A stretch of DNA of 13,419 nt from an archaeon (GCA_016550415.1 JABXGU010000511.1:1-13419); one strand, 5' to 3'; positions 6,379 to 13,419 are shown, numbered from the stretch's first letter. Notes: generated by a model not told the origin, from the letters alone. A program made the numbers and translations.

Positions 6379-6991
6379 TTATTTGAGTGATTTCAACACC
6401 CTTCTTGCTAATCTTGGCGATTTGGATGCTTCCACCAGATGCAATGTCTCTTTTTCGTGCTGCACTGACTGCACGGACTGCAAGTTCCTTACCTTCGGCT
6501 AATGTCATTTTTTCACGGAATTCGTCTTCCAATACACCGAAAGCTACGACGGATCCGCTTCCTGTTGAAGTGAATCGTTCTTCTTCCAGCATGCTGCCCA
6601 AGGGGTCCAGCATATAGATGTGAGAGCCTTCTTCATCTACTCCGCCCACAATCAGCATGGAAATGAGAGGGTATATTCTGTTGCGAAATAGAATTGACGA
6701 AGTCAATCTAGAAATTGCCTTAACTGTCAGTTCGCGTCCTTTTTCCAATGCTTCTAATCTGGCAATAGCACGAACATTATTGACAACCTGTTGGCAGTCT
6801 GCAACAGAACCAGAAATGGTCATAGCAATATGATCTGTAACCTGAGCAATTTTTGGAGCAGTATCACTTGCTACAAGGTATCCCATTGTAGCCTGCGATT
6901 CTGTACCTAAGATTATACCTTCACTTGTCTTTATTGCAACTGTTGTAGTGTGGGACATTAAACGTTGCTGATTATTTTTCCCCGGCATCAT
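6368..6991 (-). CDS. psmB: Proteasome beta subunit, variant active-site surroundings
   Basis: A 207-residue 20S proteasome beta subunit (Ntn-hydrolase), a cytoplasmic protease core component. A 14-residue propeptide precedes the likely catalytic Thr (Thr15 in 'SH-TTTVAIK'). Numbering from that Thr, Lys33 is kept ('APKI'), and the later site is intact ('GSGSVVAFG' and 'KRDIASGG', giving the Ser129, Asp166 and Ser169 equivalents). The normally strict Asp17 is Glu and Arg19 is Gln ('GTESQATMG' where most have ATDxRATMG). The usual Gly before Thr1 is His. The start ATG at 6991 has AGAGGG nine bases upstream; the ATG at 6988 is equivalent. Activity may be altered or lost. Archaea with two beta subunits often have one of this divergent sort. 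No alpha subunit is present. Confidence 0.92.
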   Translation of the reverse strand: MMPGKNNQQRLMSHTTTVAIKTSEGIILGTESQATMGYLVASDTAPKIAQVTDHIAMTISGSVADCQQVVNNVRAIARLEALEKGRELTVKAISRLTSSILFRNRIYPLISMLIVGGVDEEGSHIYMLDPLGSMLEEERFTSTGSGSVVAFGVLEDEFREKMTLAEGKELAVRAVSAARKRDIASGGSIQIAKISKKGVEITQIKGN

Positions 6992-7153
6992 AGTGTTTAA
7001 CCCTCTGGCATCGACTGTGATTTAAGATTTAAGTCTTATCATTTTTTTACATTACCCTCATTATAGGGAGATTTAAGAAAATGGAGAGCCTGTCAAAACA
7101 TTTTTAGCTGGTTTACTTCTTTTTCCCAACACTTACTATCAGGAGATATGATC
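6992..7153. promoter_or_regulatory. Divergent promoter region psmB / eL13
   Basis: The gap between psmB (-) and the eL13 gene (+). For psmB, ACTTAAATC (complement of 7030-7038 or nearby) is a TATA-like candidate inside a doubled GATTTAA element (7018-7033). For the + gene, GATTTAAGAAAA (7070-7081) is a TATA-like candidate. CCCT-CATTAT-AGGG (7055-7068) is a small inverted repeat between the two. Strength and use are not shown. Confidence 0.35.
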
Positions 7154-7843
7154 TTGGCACTTAGACCAGAAATTCATTCACCTCAAACAGGTCAAAAACG
7201 GAGCGGTCGTGGCTTTACAACAAAGGAACTGCGTGACGCTAACATCACCCTTGCTGATGCAAGATGGATGGCGATTCCCATTGATAATCGACGAAGTACC
7301 AGTTACCCAGAAAACGTTGCGATGCTCAAGGAATACGTTAAACGTATTTCACAACTTGGTAAAGGCGCTAAAGCGAAGCGGACAACTAAAGCGGCTCCAA
7401 CAAAAGAGAAACCTGTCAAAGCAGTTCCTGTAGAAGTGGAAACTGATCTTACTGAACTTTCAGGCATCACAAAGAAGCTAGAAGAGACTCTGGTTTCAGC
7501 CGGTGTAACTAGCATTAGTGCCCTAGCATCAGTTCCTGCAAGACGATTAACAAGAATTACTGGTCTAAAAAGAGAGCGAGTTGACAAGATAATTGATGCA
7601 GCCAAACGTCATGTTAGAGAAAAGACTCGAGTAGTGCGGGAAGAAAAAGCCAATGAACCACAAATCACAGAATTGAAACATTTGCCAGACATAACTCGCG
7701 AAGATATTCGGAAACTAAAAGACTTAGGCGTAGAGACACTCGATAATCTGAAAGACGAAACTGCTAGAGATCTATCTCTGCTATCAGGAATTGCAGAATC
7801 CAAAATTAAAAATTGGATAAAGATCATCCGAAGTCTGAAATAA
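7154..7843 (+). CDS. Ribosomal protein eL13 with C-terminal tandem HhH domains
   Basis: The N-terminal third matches large-subunit protein eL13 (L13e): 'GRGFTTKELRDANITLADARWMAIPIDNRRS' with 'ENVAMLKEY' mirrors the family's GRGF-EL-AGI-AR-GI-D-RR and NV-LKEY pattern (about residues 18-61). A basic, Lys/Pro-rich linker (about 70-98) follows. Then come two helix-hairpin-helix units, roughly 98-155 ('LTELSGITKKLEETLVSAGV') and 170-229 ('ELKHLPDITREDIRKLKDLGV'). eL13 binds 23S rRNA in eukaryotes and some archaea and is normally much shorter in archaea. The HhH pair could add nucleic-acid binding or a dimer contact; that is inference. AGGAG (7141-7145) is eight bases before TTG 7154 but only two before ATG 7148, so I prefer TTG. 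Positions above count from the ATG. Confidence 0.75.
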   Translation: MALRPEIHSPQTGQKRSGRGFTTKELRDANITLADARWMAIPIDNRRSTSYPENVAMLKEYVKRISQLGKGAKAKRTTKAAPTKEKPVKAVPVEVETDLTELSGITKKLEETLVSAGVTSISALASVPARRLTRITGLKRERVDKIIDAAKRHVREKTRVVREEKANEPQITELKHLPDITREDIRKLKDLGVETLDNLKDETARDLSLLSGIAESKIKNWIKIIRSLK

Positions 7844-7887
7844 AGATAATATTAAGATTGGGCTTCTTGTCTTCCATTCTATATTGG

Positions 7888-8877
7888 CTAGCAGGACTTT
7901 GCTAGATACTTTTCCCAAGGAAATGCCTGTTCTGCAGAAAACCAGCCAAATTCCTCTTGTAAAAGGGCAATGGCTCCTTGAGGAGGGATGATGCCCTTCT
8001 CTGAAATTATTGCATCAATGTATTCTGGTGGAGTTACATCGAATGCAGGGTTTCGCACATCAACATGTTTCCATGTTGCTAGTTTTTCGGGCGAAACTAC
8101 TTCTGACGTGTCTCGTTCCTCAATCTCGATTAGTTCTCCAACCATTGTCAGTGGGCTGAACTTGTAACTTTCAGCTGCGACGAAAAAGTCGACTCTTGCC
8201 TCATCAGCTGCCAAGGCTAGCAGGCTTGTCCCAATTTTATTAACAACTGCGCCATTTGCTGTGACGGAATCGGCACCAACAAAGACTTTGTCTCCCCTGC
8301 CAATTAGATATCGAATTGAGTTATCTGTTATCAATGAGCATGAAATCCCTGCATTATCAAGCCACGTTGCACTAATATGTCCCTGAAACTTTGGTCTGGT
8401 TTCAGGAACAAAAACTGTGAACTGCTTGCCCATTCCATGGGCAGTAATCAAAATTTCTGCAGCTGTGGCACTGTTACAATATGTGAAAATCACATCCCCA
8501 TCCATAATAAGACGTGACCCAATCTGACCAATACTCTTGACTGCATTAATGGACATTGTAATGAAGTTATTACCAATTAATTTCGCCTGCTCCTTCAATC
8601 CTGAAATTTCACTTATCTGCTGTGACAAACTTTCAAGGCGAGTAAAGAAATATCGAAGTCCATTGGGTAATGAAACAGCTGAGGGTCGAGTATTGTAGAG
8701 AAGTTGGGCTGCCACTGCAACGTCACAAAGCAAATCCTTTATTGTTCCAGATTTTGATTCTTCTGTCGCAACCATTAGTCCCTGCACTGCTGCTCTAGCA
8801 ATACGCCCTGCCCCCCGTGTTCGCATTGACTGAATATCGTCAGCAATTTGTCTCGTTTTTGTCGGGATTGATAACAT
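7888..8877 (-). CDS. Ribose-1,5-bisphosphate isomerase (e2b2-like)
   Basis: A 329-residue member of the eIF2B alpha/beta/delta - methylthioribose-1-phosphate isomerase superfamily. 'MRTRGAGRIARAA' (18-30), 'YCNSATA' (133-139, Cys134), 'ETRPKFQGH' (159-167) and 'GADSVTANGAVVNKIGT' (201-217, Asp203) are the marks of archaeal ribose-1,5-bisphosphate isomerase. The Cys/Asp pair is the one that catalyses ring opening and isomerisation. The enzyme turns ribose 1,5-bisphosphate into ribulose 1,5-bisphosphate for form III RuBisCO in AMP/nucleoside breakdown. AMP phosphorylase and RuBisCO are not in the window. The ATG at 8877 was chosen as the first Met before the family start; only a weak GGAAG precedes it. 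It diverges from a paralogue 73 bases away. Confidence 0.82.
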   Translation of the reverse strand: MLSIPTKTRQIADDIQSMRTRGAGRIARAAVQGLMVATEESKSGTIKDLLCDVAVAAQLLYNTRPSAVSLPNGLRYFFTRLESLSQQISEISGLKEQAKLIGNNFITMSINAVKSIGQIGSRLIMDGDVIFTYCNSATAAEILITAHGMGKQFTVFVPETRPKFQGHISATWLDNAGISCSLITDNSIRYLIGRGDKVFVGADSVTANGAVVNKIGTSLLALAADEARVDFFVAAESYKFSPLTMVGELIEIEERDTSEVVSPEKLATWKHVDVRNPAFDVTPPEYIDAIISEKGIIPPQGAIALLQEEFGWFSAEQAFPWEKYLAKSC

Positions 8878-8950
8878 GAATCTTCTTCCGTCGGTTTTAT
8901 TACCAAGCTGCTAATGTATTAATCCTCTGTAAGTGGGAGGACAATATATA

Positions 8951-9859
8951 GTGAAACTAGATTGGCTGATAAAAAAGCTGCATACATATGAAATAGCTTC
9001 TGCTGACGGTACAGCAATCGCAGCAGCTTCGGCACTAAAAGACTTTGCTCTAAAAACTAAAGCAAAAACCCCAAAGGACCTAATAGATTTACTGAATGCA
9101 ACTACTCGTGGTCTTCGGGAGGCACGTGAGAGTTCCGCCGCCCTCTATAACTGCCTTAATGTAATCGAAACTGCAGCTCAAAAAGCCTTCATTGAAAAAA
9201 CTTCAATCGATGAGATGCGACAGCGCATTGCTGGCTCCTGCGATTCCTTTGTTGACCTTATTGCAAAGGCAAAGGAGCGTATTGGAGAAATTGGATCCAA
9301 ACGCATACGCTCAGGTGACATTCTCCTCACATTATGCCGAAGTACAACTGTTTTGACCATCCTCAAAGAGGTTGCTGCTCAAGGCAAAGAAATCAAAGTC
9401 TTCGTTGCTGAAAGCCGACCTGACCTGGAAGGTCGCATTATGGCCACCGAAATATCAGAGCTTGGCATACCAGTTACTTTAATCACCGATTTTGCCACCC
9501 GAATATTCCTCCCCGACATCGACCTTATGCTTGCGGGTGGAGAAGCAATTTCTGCCACCGGTGCAGTTGTTTCAAAGGTTGGAACCGCTGCTCTTGCTGA
9601 ATTGTGTCATGAAGCTCGCGTGAGGGTTCTCCTAGCTTTAGGAAGCTACAAGTTTTCCCGCGAAACCATTGTTGGACGCCTTATTACACTCGAAGAAGGA
9701 AATCCTGATCAGGTTATTCCCAAGAAAGAGGTTCCTCCAAATGTTACAATACGAAACCCCCTCTTCGACGTAACGGGACCTGACAACATCGATGCTCTTA
9801 TCACTGAACTCGGAATAATTCCACCACAAGGCGCCTACATGCTTCTGAAACCCAAATAA
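8951..9859 (+). CDS. eIF2B alpha/beta/delta-like protein (paralogue of the R15P isomerase)
   Basis: A 302-residue protein of the same superfamily as its divergent neighbour, with shared landmarks 'LCRSTT' (Cys129), 'ESRPDLEGR' (154-162), 'GAVVSKVGT' and a C-terminal 'NPLFDVTGP...IDALITELGIIPPQGA'. The catalytic Asp of isomerases is Glu198 here ('GGEAISATGAVV'), as in eIF2B-type subunits. The N-terminal RGAG substrate motif is also missing, replaced by 'ASADGTAIAAASAL'. It may be an aIF2B-like regulatory protein or an isomerase with another substrate; I cannot decide. The GTG at 8951 is favoured because GGGAGG (8935-8940) lies ten bases upstream; a GTG at 8933 would put that site inside the gene. 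It converges on a membrane protein gene. Confidence 0.8.
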   Translation: MKLDWLIKKLHTYEIASADGTAIAAASALKDFALKTKAKTPKDLIDLLNATTRGLREARESSAALYNCLNVIETAAQKAFIEKTSIDEMRQRIAGSCDSFVDLIAKAKERIGEIGSKRIRSGDILLTLCRSTTVLTILKEVAAQGKEIKVFVAESRPDLEGRIMATEISELGIPVTLITDFATRIFLPDIDLMLAGGEAISATGAVVSKVGTAALAELCHEARVRVLLALGSYKFSRETIVGRLITLEEGNPDQVIPKKEVPPNVTIRNPLFDVTGPDNIDALITELGIIPPQGAYMLLKPK

Positions 9860-9876
9860 AAAAACCAGACTTTTGG

Positions 9877-10407
9877 CTAGAGGAAGTTCCAGCTTTTTAT
9901 CTCGCCAATGGCGTACCCAAAAAAGCTTGCTGCAAGAATGAAGGGGGTATAGAATAATAGAAAGAGGAGATAGCCATCAGCATAGAATGCACTAAAAGTA
10001 ACTAGAAGTTCTGGGAGAATTGATGACCATTCTGGATAAACACCCCAGTACCATTGCCAATGGTACATTAGTGTTGAAGCATAGGCTGGGTTTAAAAAAA
10101 GGAGTTCAAGGATAATGAAATAATTGACTACGAGGAACAGGAATGGACCTATGAATCCTGCGGCAACAACATCTCTTGCCTCAAACTTTACTAGGAACGC
10201 GATGAGAATGGTTGCTCCTCCAAAGAAGAAAAGGTAGATGAAAAAGTCTATTGCTGCAGTCGGTGAAGCAGAGTTTAGAATATAGGTAAATTTGGTACCG
10301 AAGATGACAAAATGAAGCAAATCAATGCCAAGATAAGCCAAGCATATGAAGCCAGAGGTTAGGAATACATGGCTCCATACAATATTTGTTTCTAGGCGTG
10401 GTGTCAA
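9877..10407 (-). CDS. Hypothetical four-helix membrane protein
   Basis: A 176-residue integral membrane protein that I do not recognise. Hydrophobic segments lie at about 12-35, 52-74, 81-106 and 143-168. The third is followed by a loop rich in aromatics ('YHWQWYWGVYPEW', about 116-128) that probably faces outside or lies at the membrane surface. The start is TTG at 10407, with AGGAAGG five to eleven bases upstream on its strand; an ATG at 10411 is in another frame and too close to that site. No conserved domain or catalytic motif is visible. The stop is 17 bases from the convergent eIF2B-like gene. Confidence 0.7.
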   Translation of the reverse strand: MTPRLETNIVWSHVFLTSGFICLAYLGIDLLHFVIFGTKFTYILNSASPTAAIDFFIYLFFFGGATILIAFLVKFEARDVVAAGFIGPFLFLVVNYFIILELLFLNPAYASTLMYHWQWYWGVYPEWSSILPELLVTFSAFYADGYLLFLLFYTPFILAASFFGYAIGEIKSWNFL

Positions 10408-10521
10408 TCATGCCTTCCTCGGTTCTTAGATTCAATGAATAAGATTGTGCATATTAAAGTCCTAGTCTTAATCAACTACATTTTTCTCACTAATTAGGAA
10501 TAGTAATAATCGCACAGTTTC

Positions 10522-10530
10522 GTTTTTATA
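10522..10530 (+). promoter_or_regulatory. TATA box of the ferredoxin - geranylgeranyl reductase operon
   Basis: GTTTTTATA is a good archaeal box A. It predicts a start near 10553 and a leader of about 50 bases before the ferredoxin ATG. The rest of the 196-base gap (10408-10603) shows only a weak TATA candidate for the - strand gene around 10450-10460 and no other feature. Confidence 0.5.
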
Positions 10531-10603
10531 CCATCATTGTGTTTCAGCCATGAAAGGTTAAATCTGACTTACCTGCAAACTAACATCATGGAGCCGCAGC
10601 ATC

Positions 10604-10828
10604 ATGTCTTCAGTCATATCAACCAAAAGTCGTGAAAAAGCCTCCAAGAAACTCGCTTTTATCAATGTTGAACTCTGTGGAATCTGCCAAGGCTGTGCAA
10701 CTGTCTGCCCTGTGAACGCAATCGATGTCATTGAAAACCAAGCCCAAGTAATGCCAGATAAATGCTCAGGCTGCGGAATTTGCATCAAAGTCTGCCCAGT
10801 AGGAGCGATTACTCTTGTCGAAAGATAA
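10604..10828 (+). CDS. 2[4Fe-4S] ferredoxin
   Basis: A 74-residue bacterial-type ferredoxin with two complete cluster motifs: Cys25, 28, 31, 35 ('CGICQGCATVCP') and Cys54, 57, 60, 64 ('CSGCGICIKVCP'). The short Lys-rich N-terminal extension (about 20 residues) is unusual but harmless. It is a cytoplasmic electron carrier. It overlaps the next gene, a geranylgeranyl reductase, by 14 bases. Archaeal geranylgeranyl reductases are known to take electrons from such a ferredoxin, so it is probably the dedicated reductant for saturating isoprenoid lipid chains. GGAG (10590-10593) lies ten bases before the ATG. Confidence 0.9.
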   Translation: MSSVISTKSREKASKKLAFINVELCGICQGCATVCPVNAIDVIENQAQVMPDKCSGCGICIKVCPVGAITLVER

Positions 10829-12066
10829 CCACATAATCATAGTTGGCGGAGGACCCGCTGGCGCCTCAACAGCAATAGCTGCTGTACGCAATGGCACAGA
10901 AGTCACCATCATTGATCGAAAGACCAACATCGGAATCCCTGTCCAATGCGGCGAATTGGATTCAGTGAACTAACACAAATCCACGTCAAGCCATTGGAAA
11001 GACTGGACCCGGTGTTGCAGAAATCGATATCCCCCAAGAAGCAATACGCGCCCCAGTTCGTGGCTTCCGCATCTATAGCCCGGGTCTTATTCCAGTCGAC
11101 TATGCCAAGAAAGATATAGATGGCTATGTGATTGACCGTCGTGTATTTGACAAAGAACTCTTTGCAAGAGCAACAGAGAAAGGAGCTGAATCTCTTCTTG
11201 GAGCAAAGGTCATTGACCTAACCCGCTCGAATGGAGTGGTCGACGGAGTTGTTATTCGTCATTTTGGTCAACGAAAAACAATCAAAGCCAAAGTCGTTAT
11301 AGGCGCTGACGGAGTGAACAGCCAAATCGCCCGCCTCACCAAACTACGAAGATTCTACAAGCCAGCTGAAATTGATTCTTGTTTCGCATATGAGATGTCC
11401 AACTGTGATCTTGAGGTATCAGATCTATTACAATTTCTATTAGGAAGCGAACTATGCCCACGTGGATATATCTGGATTTTCGCCAAGGGCAATGGTCGTG
11501 CAAATGTTGGTATCGGCATTGGTGGAGGATATGGCGAGAAAACAGCAAAGCAATACTTGGATCACTTCATTAAGAATCATAAGGTTGCAGAACAACAACT
11601 TAGCAAGGCAAAAATCATCGAAACCCGCGTAGGTGCGCTTCCAGTTTGTGGTCCAAACAAACAAAATGTCGTAGATGGTGCAATGCTAGTGGGTGATGCA
11701 GCGGGGCATGTCCACCCCATTACAGGCGGTGGGATGGGCTATGCAATCGTATGCGGAAGCATAGCAGGGAGAGTCGCAGCCCAATGTGTCATCGAAGACA
11801 AAATTGCAGCAGACCATCTTAGTCAATATGAAGAGGAATGGCGGAAGCTCTATGAAGGAGAATTCAAGCAGTCATTGAAACTCCGCGATCTCCTCCTAAA
11901 AACTGAAGATGAAACCCTAGACAAGCTTGCAAAAATTGTAACTGGTGAAGCCATAGTTGACTTGACAGCTGGAAAAAAGGTTAAGCTCTTTTTGAAGGCG
12001 ATGGCGACAAAAGATGGAAAACTTATCTCCCTGATGAAAGAATTACGGAAATTACGTATGGTCTAG
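10815..12066 (+). pseudogene. Geranylgeranyl reductase family protein, frame interrupted near the 5' end
   Basis: An FAD-dependent reductase that saturates geranylgeranyl chains of archaeal ether lipids. The first part (TTG 10815, AGGAG nine bases upstream, to TAA 10971) encodes 'MSKDNHIIIVGGGPAG' and 'IGIPVQCGE', the FAD-binding start of the family. The rest is in another frame, open from 10969 to 12066: 'GYVIDRRVFDKEL', 'GADGVNSQIARL', 'PRGYIWIFAKGNGRANVGIGI' and 'VGDAAGHVHPITGGGMGYAI' are all intact. The third frame reads 'FSELTQIHVKPLERL' at about 10957-11000 in the gap, so two single-base losses would explain the break. Strong conservation on both sides suggests a recent mutation or a sequence error. 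GTG 11128 starts the longest piece, which lacks the FAD-binding fold and is unlikely to be the real start. Confidence 0.8.
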
Positions 12067-12076
12067 GCGAGTAAAC

Positions 12077-12087
12077 AAATTTAAATT
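12077..12087 (+). promoter_or_regulatory. TATA-like box upstream of a membrane protein gene
   Basis: AAATTTAAATT predicts a start near 12108-12112, about 20 bases before the preferred ATG at 12129 and its GAGGT site. This is sequence and spacing evidence only. Confidence 0.45.
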
Positions 12088-12128
12088 GCCATTCCTCTCT
12101 CTTCTGAATGAAAACTGAGGTTACTACA

Positions 12129-12626
12129 ATGGGTACAGCAACAGGAATATTAGCTGCGTTCATCTCGACACTAGCTCTTGCTTACGGGATCATTTATGCA
12201 GCAAGTATAGGTCTTTTTACACTATCAAGTGGAGGCATGATACCGAACGGGATTACTACGGGTTTCACAGCTGCATCTTGGTATGTACAAATACAGACGG
12301 TTCTCAGCGGAATCCTTCTTAACATTATGGAAGTCTACATTTTGGCCCCCCTCATTTGGCTTGTCGGTGGGCTAATCAGTGGATTGGTTCTCCGAGATGC
12401 AGTTAAGGGCATCTCTGCAAGCCTGGTTTCAGGAATCATCATTGCCATCGTGTGCTGGATAATCTCTTGGTACATAATGTTTGGCTTTGATTTCGCCTTA
12501 CTACTTGACGAGGCACTAATTGCCCTTGTCATATTCTGGATGATTAATGGGGTTCTCGGAGGAATAATCGCCGCTATCGGCGGTGTAGTCGGCGGAACAC
12601 TGACCTCGCGAAAAGAAACCCGATAA
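12129..12626 (+). CDS. Hypothetical Gly/Ile-rich membrane protein
   Basis: A 165-residue integral membrane protein with about four hydrophobic segments (roughly 3-28, 48-84, 90-113 and 122-158), rich in Gly and Ile. The last segment ends in a glycine-zipper-like run ('GGIIAAIGGVVGG') and a short basic tail. No recognised family. I preferred ATG 12129 because GAGGT (12116-12120) sits eight bases before it; ATG 12108 has no such site and would coincide with the predicted transcription start. A second membrane gene follows in the same direction 38 bases later, so the two may be co-transcribed. Confidence 0.7.
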   Translation: MGTATGILAAFISTLALAYGIIYAASIGLFTLSSGGMIPNGITTGFTAASWYVQIQTVLSGILLNIMEVYILAPLIWLVGGLISGLVLRDAVKGISASLVSGIIIAIVCWIISWYIMFGFDFALLLDEALIALVIFWMINGVLGGIIAAIGGVVGGTLTSRKETR

Positions 12627-12664
12627 ATAAGCACTAATCAGTAGTGCTTTGAAGGCGCCATGCT

Positions 12665-13270
12665 ATGCCAAATCTACGAAGTAGGATAGCTGTTCCCTCA
12701 GGAATACTCATTGCACTAACTATCTCATTAATCATCTATTATCTTGACCTGCCAACAGTCCACTCAATTGTCTTTACGTCATATGCTGGCTTCATAGACC
12801 CAAATCAACTATACGAAGTCGCATGGCTGCTTGCCACAATAGACAACCTGCTAAATCTAGCCAACCCTCTCTCACTAATAATATGGTGTACCATCATCAT
12901 CGGCACCTCACTGGCAATTCATAACATGAACAGCTCGCTAAAACTAATTGGGACCGCCATCATTTTCCCCGGTGCAACATGGCTCCTATTCACATTCAAA
13001 TACGCAGCCCAAGCAGGGATGAGTCTTCTAACAATAGAATGCTTCTTTCTTTGGCGTCTCATCATACCACTGGTCCTAGGTTTGAGTGCAACGGGCCTCA
13101 TTTCAATACCCTTCTGGATCAGCAGCCACAGAAAACCCACAGTCACTGAAACACCAATTGCCATCCAGTTCATTTGTCAAGAATGTGGTGCACAATACCG
13201 CTCGAACCCCACAGTATGTGTCCAATGCGGTTCTGAAGGAAGAATAAGGAATACAAAGGAAACAGCGTAG
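12665..13270 (+). CDS. Membrane protein with C-terminal zinc ribbon
   Basis: A 201-residue protein with hydrophobic segments at about 12-27, 68-86, 94-110 and 121-152. A cytoplasmic tail carries a four-Cys zinc ribbon: Cys171, Cys174, Cys185, Cys188 ('CQECGAQYRSNPTVCVQCG'). The combination is common among uncharacterised archaeal membrane proteins; the ribbon may bind protein or nucleic acid, but no function can be assigned. The ATG at 12665 has only a weak GAAGG (12651-12655) nine bases upstream. An ATG at 12660 is out of frame. Confidence 0.7.
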   Translation: MPNLRSRIAVPSGILIALTISLIIYYLDLPTVHSIVFTSYAGFIDPNQLYEVAWLLATIDNLLNLANPLSLIIWCTIIIGTSLAIHNMNSSLKLIGTAIIFPGATWLLFTFKYAAQAGMSLLTIECFFLWRLIIPLVLGLSATGLISIPFWISSHRKPTVTETPIAIQFICQECGAQYRSNPTVCVQCGSEGRIRNTKETA

Positions 13271-13319
13271 CTTCTTGCGATTTCTGCAATATGCGAGACG
13301 ATATTTTGAGGAAAAAGCA

Positions 13320-13331
13320 AAAATTTATAAT
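13320..13331 (+). promoter_or_regulatory. TATA-like box near the right edge
   Basis: AAAATTTATAAT is a good archaeal TATA candidate and suggests transcription starting near 13350 for a gene mostly outside the window. From ATG 13291 and from ATG 13334 (GAGG at 13308-13311 is far upstream) two frames stay open to the last base. Neither shows a recognisable motif, so I call no gene. Everything else in 13271-13419 is featureless. Confidence 0.35.
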
Positions 13332-13419
13332 CAATGAAGGTAAAGTTATATTGCCGGAATTGGGCAGCTTCAAAATTTTTGAAAGACCCGAATCCCTCTC
13401 TCAAAGGCAGAATCCTCCC

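Noticed and set aside
11128..12066. A complete 312-residue oxidoreductase starting at GTG 11128
   Set aside because: It would lack the FAD-binding GGGPAG fold, which is present just upstream in another frame; a frameshifted full-length gene explains this better.
13177..13404. Overlapping open frames on the - strand at the right edge
   Set aside because: They overlap the zinc-ribbon coding end, have no ribosome binding site and encode low-complexity Phe/Leu-rich sequence.

Overview
The window is archaeal chromosome, most likely from an Asgard or TACK-type lineage; a Thorarchaeota-like origin is a reasonable guess but is not shown. The pointers are a Roadblock/LC7 protein, a eukaryote-type ribosomal protein eL13, a proteasome beta subunit, a ribose-1,5-bisphosphate isomerase next to an eIF2B-like paralogue, geranylgeranyl reductase with its ferredoxin (archaeal lipid saturation), TATA-like boxes, and a tRNA-Gln with an insertion in the D-loop. 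Genes are densely packed and often begin with GTG or TTG behind clear Shine-Dalgarno sequences. I see no insertion sequence, integrase, phage gene or CRISPR array, so this looks like vertically inherited core genome.

Left part (1-3344): a Roadblock protein (+) converges on hypB (-), with a hairpin across the junction. A possible 37-residue membrane peptide lies in the gap after hypB. Then prs (PRPP synthase) and a small one-CxxC protein form a two-gene unit. A tRNA-Gln(CTG) follows, carrying about 34 extra bases in its D-loop that partly duplicate its own D-arm. It converges on a DUF2148 ferredoxin-domain gene.

Centre (3602-6360): a tight three-gene operon of radical SAM protein, lipoate-protein ligase family protein and second radical SAM protein. 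The two radical SAM proteins look like the two halves of the split archaeal lipoyl synthase (LipS1/LipS2 type), so the operon probably makes and attaches protein-bound lipoate. It converges on psmB (6368-6991, -), whose catalytic-core residues are unusual; a large hairpin covers the shared ends. psmB diverges from an eL13 gene whose product carries two helix-hairpin-helix domains at its C-terminus.

Right part (7888-13419): two paralogous eIF2B/R15P-isomerase family genes are transcribed divergently from a 73-base gap. One has the isomerase catalytic Cys/Asp pair; the other has Cys/Glu. After a four-helix membrane protein (-) comes a ferredoxin gene overlapping a geranylgeranyl reductase gene whose reading frame is broken near its 5' end. 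Two further membrane proteins follow, the second with a C-terminal zinc ribbon. A TATA-like box near the right edge suggests another gene beginning there.

The most interesting points are the lipoate operon, the tRNA insertion, the eL13-HhH fusion, the variant proteasome subunit and the divergent isomerase/eIF2B-like pair. Identifications come from motif recognition only; no database search was run.
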